Shown one piece after another: positions 59,325 to 64,000 of a stretch of 64,000 nt of DNA (position 1 is the first letter of the stretch; every line of letters starts with the position of its first letter). Where the stretch lies: assembly GCF_012273895.1 (NCBI RefSeq), contig NC_052121.1:10705475-10769474 (forward strand). The letters are read 5' to 3'. The stretch comes from Zerene cesonia (lineage: Eukaryota > Arthropoda > Insecta > Lepidoptera > Pieridae). A program made the position numbers and the translations under genes. The notes beneath the pieces are model-generated. The model was not told where the DNA came from. It worked only from the letters and a program-made list of their open reading frames with translations, and did no database searches.

Positions 59325-61010
59325 ATATATGATTCAAAACACGATTTCTACAAATAATAGTAAAACACGTATGCATTATTTAAACGTATATTATCCTTAT
59401 AAAATAATCGTCTTTGGTGACGAAGACTAAAATCTCATCCCACGTCCCCAAAAGCTAATAATAATAATTTTCTTGCAAGAAAAGTTAATATATTATTGTT
59501 GAAAACAATATTTTTTATTAAATGGCAGCGTACTCGCGCGTGAACAGCAGCTTTTGTTTTATGGTGACAGTCGCGGCGCGAGTGGGCGCGCACCGCCGAC
59601 CCGTCTGCGCGCGCTCCCGCTGCCCGCATTTATGAATTCTTTGCGAAACTTTATCTCTTGATATTTTTGCTTAAAACAGTCTTTACTCTTCAACCAAAGA
59701 GTTCTAATATCAAACAACATTGCGACTCTCTGTTCCAAGTTTAAAACAACAGACGATTTCCATGTAGTCCACTAATATGTAAGCACTATTATATGTTTGG
59801 ATACACGTCATTTAAAACAGCCGTTTATCTAAACGGGCTTTCGAATTATAGCCGTGTGTTCATTAGCGTGAAATATGACTGCCATAAAGGATTTATGAGA
59901 TATGCTTTTTAGAGTTATGAAAAATAATTTATTTCTTAGAACACAATAAGCTCTAACTCGAGTGTGTCGCTTTATAAAATTCCATTCCAACATTTATCGA
60001 CTAAATCATTGAATTAGACCTATTAATGTGTTTGTTTATTTTTATCCAACGTTAATAACATAATTATCAGTATTATGACGTAACCTCGTTTTCCTCGCAT
60101 TAACTAACAAACGGCGTCAATAAAAATAATTTATTGAATAAGGACAGTAGAGATAACGGGAACGAATAATCATCACTCATTGACAATTATTGTATTTTTT
60201 ACACATTATTTATTTTCAATGAATTATGTAAACCCCTATCTGGTTCCGCCCTTATTTACACAATAATTAATTAAACAATAATAAAAATAGTATTTTATAA
60301 TATTATGAAAGAAAAATGATATTAAAAACGTCAAAGTGTGGTGTGCGAATATAGTCTAAATACTAAAATGAAAAAAAATATCACAGAATCATATGGTTAC
60401 TATAAATTGCACTATTAACTTTTGGCTACATTTCAGTAATAAATTGTCTTTTTCGGTTCGTAAAATTGCATTTTTCCTCCCTGTTGTAGATTGGGTTCTA
60501 AACATGTAGTAGGAAAGAAACACAAGGTTCATCCAACGCTAAATTGTAAACAATGTAAAGTCCACCATTTTACGCTCGATCCGATTTATGTGACGTCACG
60601 TATCAACCCACAACCGTTTTATTTGATGCTGCACACATCACAAATTAGACTTTAGTCGCTTCATTGAAAATAGGATCAATTTAGTTCTTTGAGTGGCAAC
60701 TGGCAGCGAGTGCACAAAGCGGGCTAATGAAACACTCCTTATATCAGACTCCGTACAATCTCATTTAGTGCCACTAAAGAGGACCTTCCTCCCACGCCGA
60801 TTCACTCAGCGCACTTTGATACGTCGCTATTATATAACCATTTCGTTCATAACACATGCTTTAGTCTCTATTTAAAACACCTTGAATAAACCATTTGTTA
60901 TGTCGATTCTTTATAATTTAACAACGTCTGTGGAAACATTTATTGAGATCAGATTGATTATTTCTTAAATGCCTGGAATGTAGCAGTATTACTGTTGATA
61001 AATATTCCAC
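59325..61010. other. Unique DNA with G+C island and CRE
   Basis: An island at 59530-59625 is CpG-rich (GCGGCGCGAGTGGGCGCGCA). TGACGTCA lies at 60591-60598. An open stretch at 60693-60875 follows but has no splice or ATG support. No repeat was recognised. Confidence 0.35.
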
Positions 61011-61220
61011 TTAGAAATTAAAAACTTTTCAACGGATTTTAAACGCGATTTATTCATTATATTATAAACCCGACGTTTCGAACACTTTACAGCGAGCGTG
61101 GTCACGGGGAGACTCCCCGTGTATCCCGTGTATCCCCCGTAAATCGCGTTTAAAATCCGTTGAAAAGTTTTTAATTTCTAAATGTATAATACTCGCGTGA
61201 AACCAAACACAAGAAAATAC
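61011..61220 (+). mobile_element. Foldback retroposon family E, copy 2
   Basis: TAAATATTCCAC at 60999-61010 and 61221-61232 flank it (13 bp if the next T is counted). Inside, 61011-61052 and 61140-61181 are perfect reverse complements over 42 bp. The loop holds CACGGGGA/TCCCCGTG, a perfect 8-bp stem with a 3-base loop, and a duplicated GTGTATCCC word. The core ACCCGACGTTTCGAACACTT and TACAGCG and the 3' block to ACACAAGAAAATA match copy 1. The left arm is longer than in copy 1, while part of the right arm next to the core is missing. No coding capacity was seen. Confidence 0.85.
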
Positions 61221-63193
61221 TAAATATTCCACTGTCTTATCGGGATGGCGTCTGCTACTGAGTTACTTTTACATCTAACTCCCTATAAACGCTTTTATTC
61301 TTTTACTAAATAAGCATTTATTCTTGTAATAAATGACAGTTAGTTAATAACCTTATCTAATGTTAATAAACCTACGGCAAGTACCTATATAATATTCCTA
61401 ACCTATTGGCAAAAAGCTTTGCTTATAAATACTCGTATTCCCAAATGATCCTCTGAACGTGAACGATGAAATATTTCAGTACAGAAAGATTATCAACAGC
61501 GATATTTATAATCTTTTAAAAATAGTTGAACGTAGAAGTTTCTCACAGAAATGATGCAGATTAGAGTCGCCTCGGACGTGACTGGTCGCAGCTTCCTGCC
61601 CGTGCGTGCGGCTCAATCTAGCTCACTGCAATAAGGCTTATCTTTATAATGCAATTATCTATCTCAATTAAAACGAAGATCTGGGGAGACATGAAATCTC
61701 AAGACAGCTAATGGTTGAGCACTAATATGATATCAACTTTCATATAAAATCGCAATGAGTCTATAAACGGTGATTATCTTCATTCACGTGAAATCTTTAT
61801 ATTTATTCCATCACTGTACCGCGCAACTCTTATTTATAGTGACAGAACCGCTTCTCGTGGTGTGAGTACCGTTTAAATGATTACAAAGAACAATGCTGGT
61901 CCAGCCTCACGCAAATTACGTGTTCTGAAATTATATAGGCTGTGATTTCCTGGAATGCATGACTTTTAAATAAATCTTGATCATTATCTCAACGCCCTTT
62001 TTCGGCCACTTCCTTAAATGTCAATAAGGAAAACCGGAATGAAGGATATTTAAGTACATTTTAATATTTAATTTTTACTCACCTGTAAATTTTTGCTTTT
62101 GAAGGTGTCAAAAAACCAATGAACGATTGATAACTTTTCTATTAATTTGACTTTACTAGGAATAAAATGACGACTCATTTATTCCCAGTATCGTTCATTT
62201 CCGTATCTTTCTTTCTTATATTCAGTTTAATTTTATGACAATAACTTTTCTCCCATTACAAACATTGATTTAAACGTGTAATACATTTTAAACATAACAC
62301 AGATATCAACGATCTCAAGGCCGGCAATAAAATTGATAGGATCATCAAATTAGAGTACATTAAAAGCGCACGTGTTAAATTACCATCGTCTCTTCGGCGA
62401 CGTAAAGTCCGAGGTCTGGAGGCGCTGGCTGCTGGGCTGCTGGGCTGCTGGGCTGCTGGGCTGCTGGCTCGCGTTACACCCGCATTATCACGTTTACAAG
62501 CCCCGACGCGGACGGTATTGCATGTCCCGATCGTCGACTGTGTAAGGTATAAACTTGTTTGTGATTTTTGATTTAATGCGTAATGACATTTGAGAATAAA
62601 CAATATGGTTTCTTATTTATCCGTCACAAAAGGTCACATTGGGTCAACACTTATAGCTAGGATGCACATTTATCTAGGTATTATACTTAAGAAATGGATT
62701 TGATGGACCACACGTAACAAGTAAACTATCAAAAAAACGCAAACCTTATAACGTACCGTTTACTTTAATTAGCACTATGTTATTAGAATGGCGGCCAACT
62801 TAAAACATTTAGAAAGTGCCAGTTTAGTTATGTGGAAAACAGCAAAATAACTATTTCCAGTGCCAGCGTCCAGTACAACTGAAGCTATGTTATAACAGGA
62901 GATAAAGTTTATTGGGAGGTCGAGTGCACTCATAAATGTCTCCCTGCGACGATAAAGTCGCACCGCGGGCGGCGGGATGTAGGTGCGTAGGTACTTAAGA
63001 GGCAACTGGGAACAAAAGGAATTATATAACCTGGTTTCTTACTTGCTTTTTATTTAAATAATTATGCTCATGATGAAAATAATTTTTTGAATTGAAGATT
63101 TAAAGAAATCAGAAAAAATTAAGGACTTATGCAGGTCATATACGAAGTACTGTTATCTTTCAGAGACGTCGTTTGCTTAACCTCTTAAATCTG
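61221..63193. other. Unique DNA with one tandem array
   Basis: G+C patches lie at 61565-61625 and 62930-62990. A minus-strand open frame near 62256-62603 is produced largely by the 8-bp array at 62425. No gene is called. Confidence 0.35.
62425..62467 (+). repeat. 8-bp tandem repeat GGCTGCTG, about 5 units
   Basis: The unit GGCTGCTG repeats head to tail, with a partial unit at each side. It is G+C-rich in an A+T-rich setting and is a likely polymorphic minisatellite. Confidence 0.9.
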
Positions 63194-63370
63194 TTACACA
63201 GTATCAAAAACTGACTTGGTCAAAGGCAGTAATCGCTCGTTAGCATTTCTGAGTACTGTGTGGCAGCGTCGCAGCCGATGAGACAAGGCGCACGTGATGA
63301 TGCGGAGAGCTGCAGGGTTGACGCGTGTCAATTGTGTGTCCGAAGCAATTGCCTCTGATTCGACTCGTTG
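63194..63370 (-). CDS. Candidate terminal coding exon, best coding-like stretch
   Basis: On the minus strand GGCACTAATTGCAG is followed by 58 open codons and TAA, in phase 0. The peptide starts QRVESEAIASDTQLTRVNP, continues through LSHRLRRCHTVLRNANERLL and ends LTKSVFDTV. Codon use is mixed and less A+T-biased than the surroundings, with a plausible amphipathic, arginine-rich helix in the middle. No donor fits inside, so it would be a last exon, with the rest of the gene beyond the window's right end or in undetected exons. I do not recognise the peptide. A decayed transposon fragment is an alternative. Confidence 0.35.
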   Translation of the reverse strand, partial: QRVESEAIASDTQLTRVNPAALRIITCALSHRLRRCHTVLRNANERLLPLTKSVFDTV

Positions 63371-64000
63371 CTGCAATTAGTGCCAACCTTGCGTCAACGA
63401 TGCTTGTCCCATATCATAACGATTTCTGAATATAAGTCAATATATAACATTATACTTACTTCACCATAAAAGTAATTTTTTATCAAAGAGATCTGTTGCA
63501 ATCGATTTAATTGAAATCTAATTACCATGTGTATTGAATGATTACCATACAATAAAGATTACAAATAAACCATTTGAGTACACAGAAACAGCGAGACGCA
63601 TGAAGCAGAACAGAACATAACAAATACCGGATTTACTGATTTATTATTTTCTACATTATCGTAAAACTTACTTAATTAAGGAAGTACTCCACTAGATTAG
63701 GATGAATTATAAGACATGGGGTAATTAATGAAAAACAAGTTTTGCCAAGCAAGTGAACTTTACGAAAGTGGGTAATTAGGCTAGAATTACACATGTTAAT
63801 CGAAGTTACCCATAAAAATAAAATATGTCCGGTTTTATGTATGATTTAATTAGCGTTCGCATTTCAATATGAATCTATCATTAAATGTTAGATCCATAGT
63901 CTATCCTAATTGCCTCTATTAATTACAGATTTTTGAGTTTGTAAAAACTAAGAAATTTTACATAAAGCTGCAACATATCACAATGATTGCTCGAAAACTC
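63371..64000. other. Unique A+T-rich DNA
   Basis: No gene or repeat was seen. If 63194-63370 is a last exon, this is its upstream intron. Confidence 0.4.

Noticed and set aside
62256..62603. 115-codon minus-strand open frame
   Set aside because: The middle is the GGCTGCTG tandem array, which is open in several frames. There is no start or splice support.
1..64000. CRISPR array, operon, prophage or plasmid features
   Set aside because: There are no regularly spaced direct repeats and no dense coding. Everything points to animal nuclear non-coding DNA.

Overview
Organism and overall character. The window reads as A+T-rich insect nuclear DNA, most probably from a butterfly or moth. The argument rests on its interspersed repeats: a tRNA-headed SINE ending in GAT repeats, a short retroposon beginning TGTGGTAGTCGAGCACGCTT, and many short non-autonomous Helitron-like elements ending CTAG before a T. 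I recognise all of these as common in Lepidoptera, but I could not check them against a repeat library. Two runs of exactly 1000 N (29171-30170, 56182-57181) are scaffold gaps. No prokaryotic genes, tRNA or rRNA genes, or CRISPR arrays were seen.

Coding content. No long open frame exists outside the N runs, so the window is intergenic or consists of long introns. A few short open stretches sit next to good splice signals and are reported as low-confidence exon candidates: on the minus strand 17523-17660, 31218-31382, 32406-32568, 44274-44377 and 63194-63370, and on the plus strand a 48-nt micro-exon at 48035-48082. A TATA box followed by an ATG-free G+C-rich leader and a consensus donor (52261-52430, minus) could be a promoter with a first exon. 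With 44274-44377 and one of the downstream terminal candidates it would form a minus-strand gene. None of the encoded peptides was recognised.

Mobile DNA. Six groups can be seen. (1) Retroposon family A has about ten copies on both strands. (2) SINE family B has four copies with tRNA-like A and B boxes; one carries a perfect 12-bp target duplication. (3) About fifteen Helitron-like elements occur in several subfamilies. (4) Family E (23311-23479, 61011-61220) is a foldback retroposon: strong internal inverted repeats plus target duplications of 12-13 bp and a shared non-poly(A) 3' end. (5) A 408-bp pogo/Tc1-like MITE (48479-48886) has TA duplications and an iterated internal motif. (6) Single insertions: a poly(A) retroposon with a 14-bp duplication and a 12-bp hairpin (16668-16870), a poly(A) retroposon (45552-45758), and the 3' end of a LINE with a decayed ORF2 tail (38630-39340).

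Layout. 0-12 kb is sparse unique DNA with a few repeats. 12-18 kb is repeat-dense, and two opposed family A copies flank an exon candidate there. 18-25 kb is mostly unique with one family E copy. 25-28.5 kb is a cluster of Helitron-like and SINE insertions. 29-30 kb is a gap. 30-45 kb mixes exon candidates, family A copies and the LINE end. 45-54 kb holds the MITE, paired Helitron-like copies and promoter-like islands. 54-58 kb is G+C-richer, with a CRE palindrome and a gap. 58-64 kb holds repeats, the second family E copy and the best coding-like stretch. The most interesting object is family E, because transposon-like inverted repeats and retroposition-type target duplications are combined in one small element.
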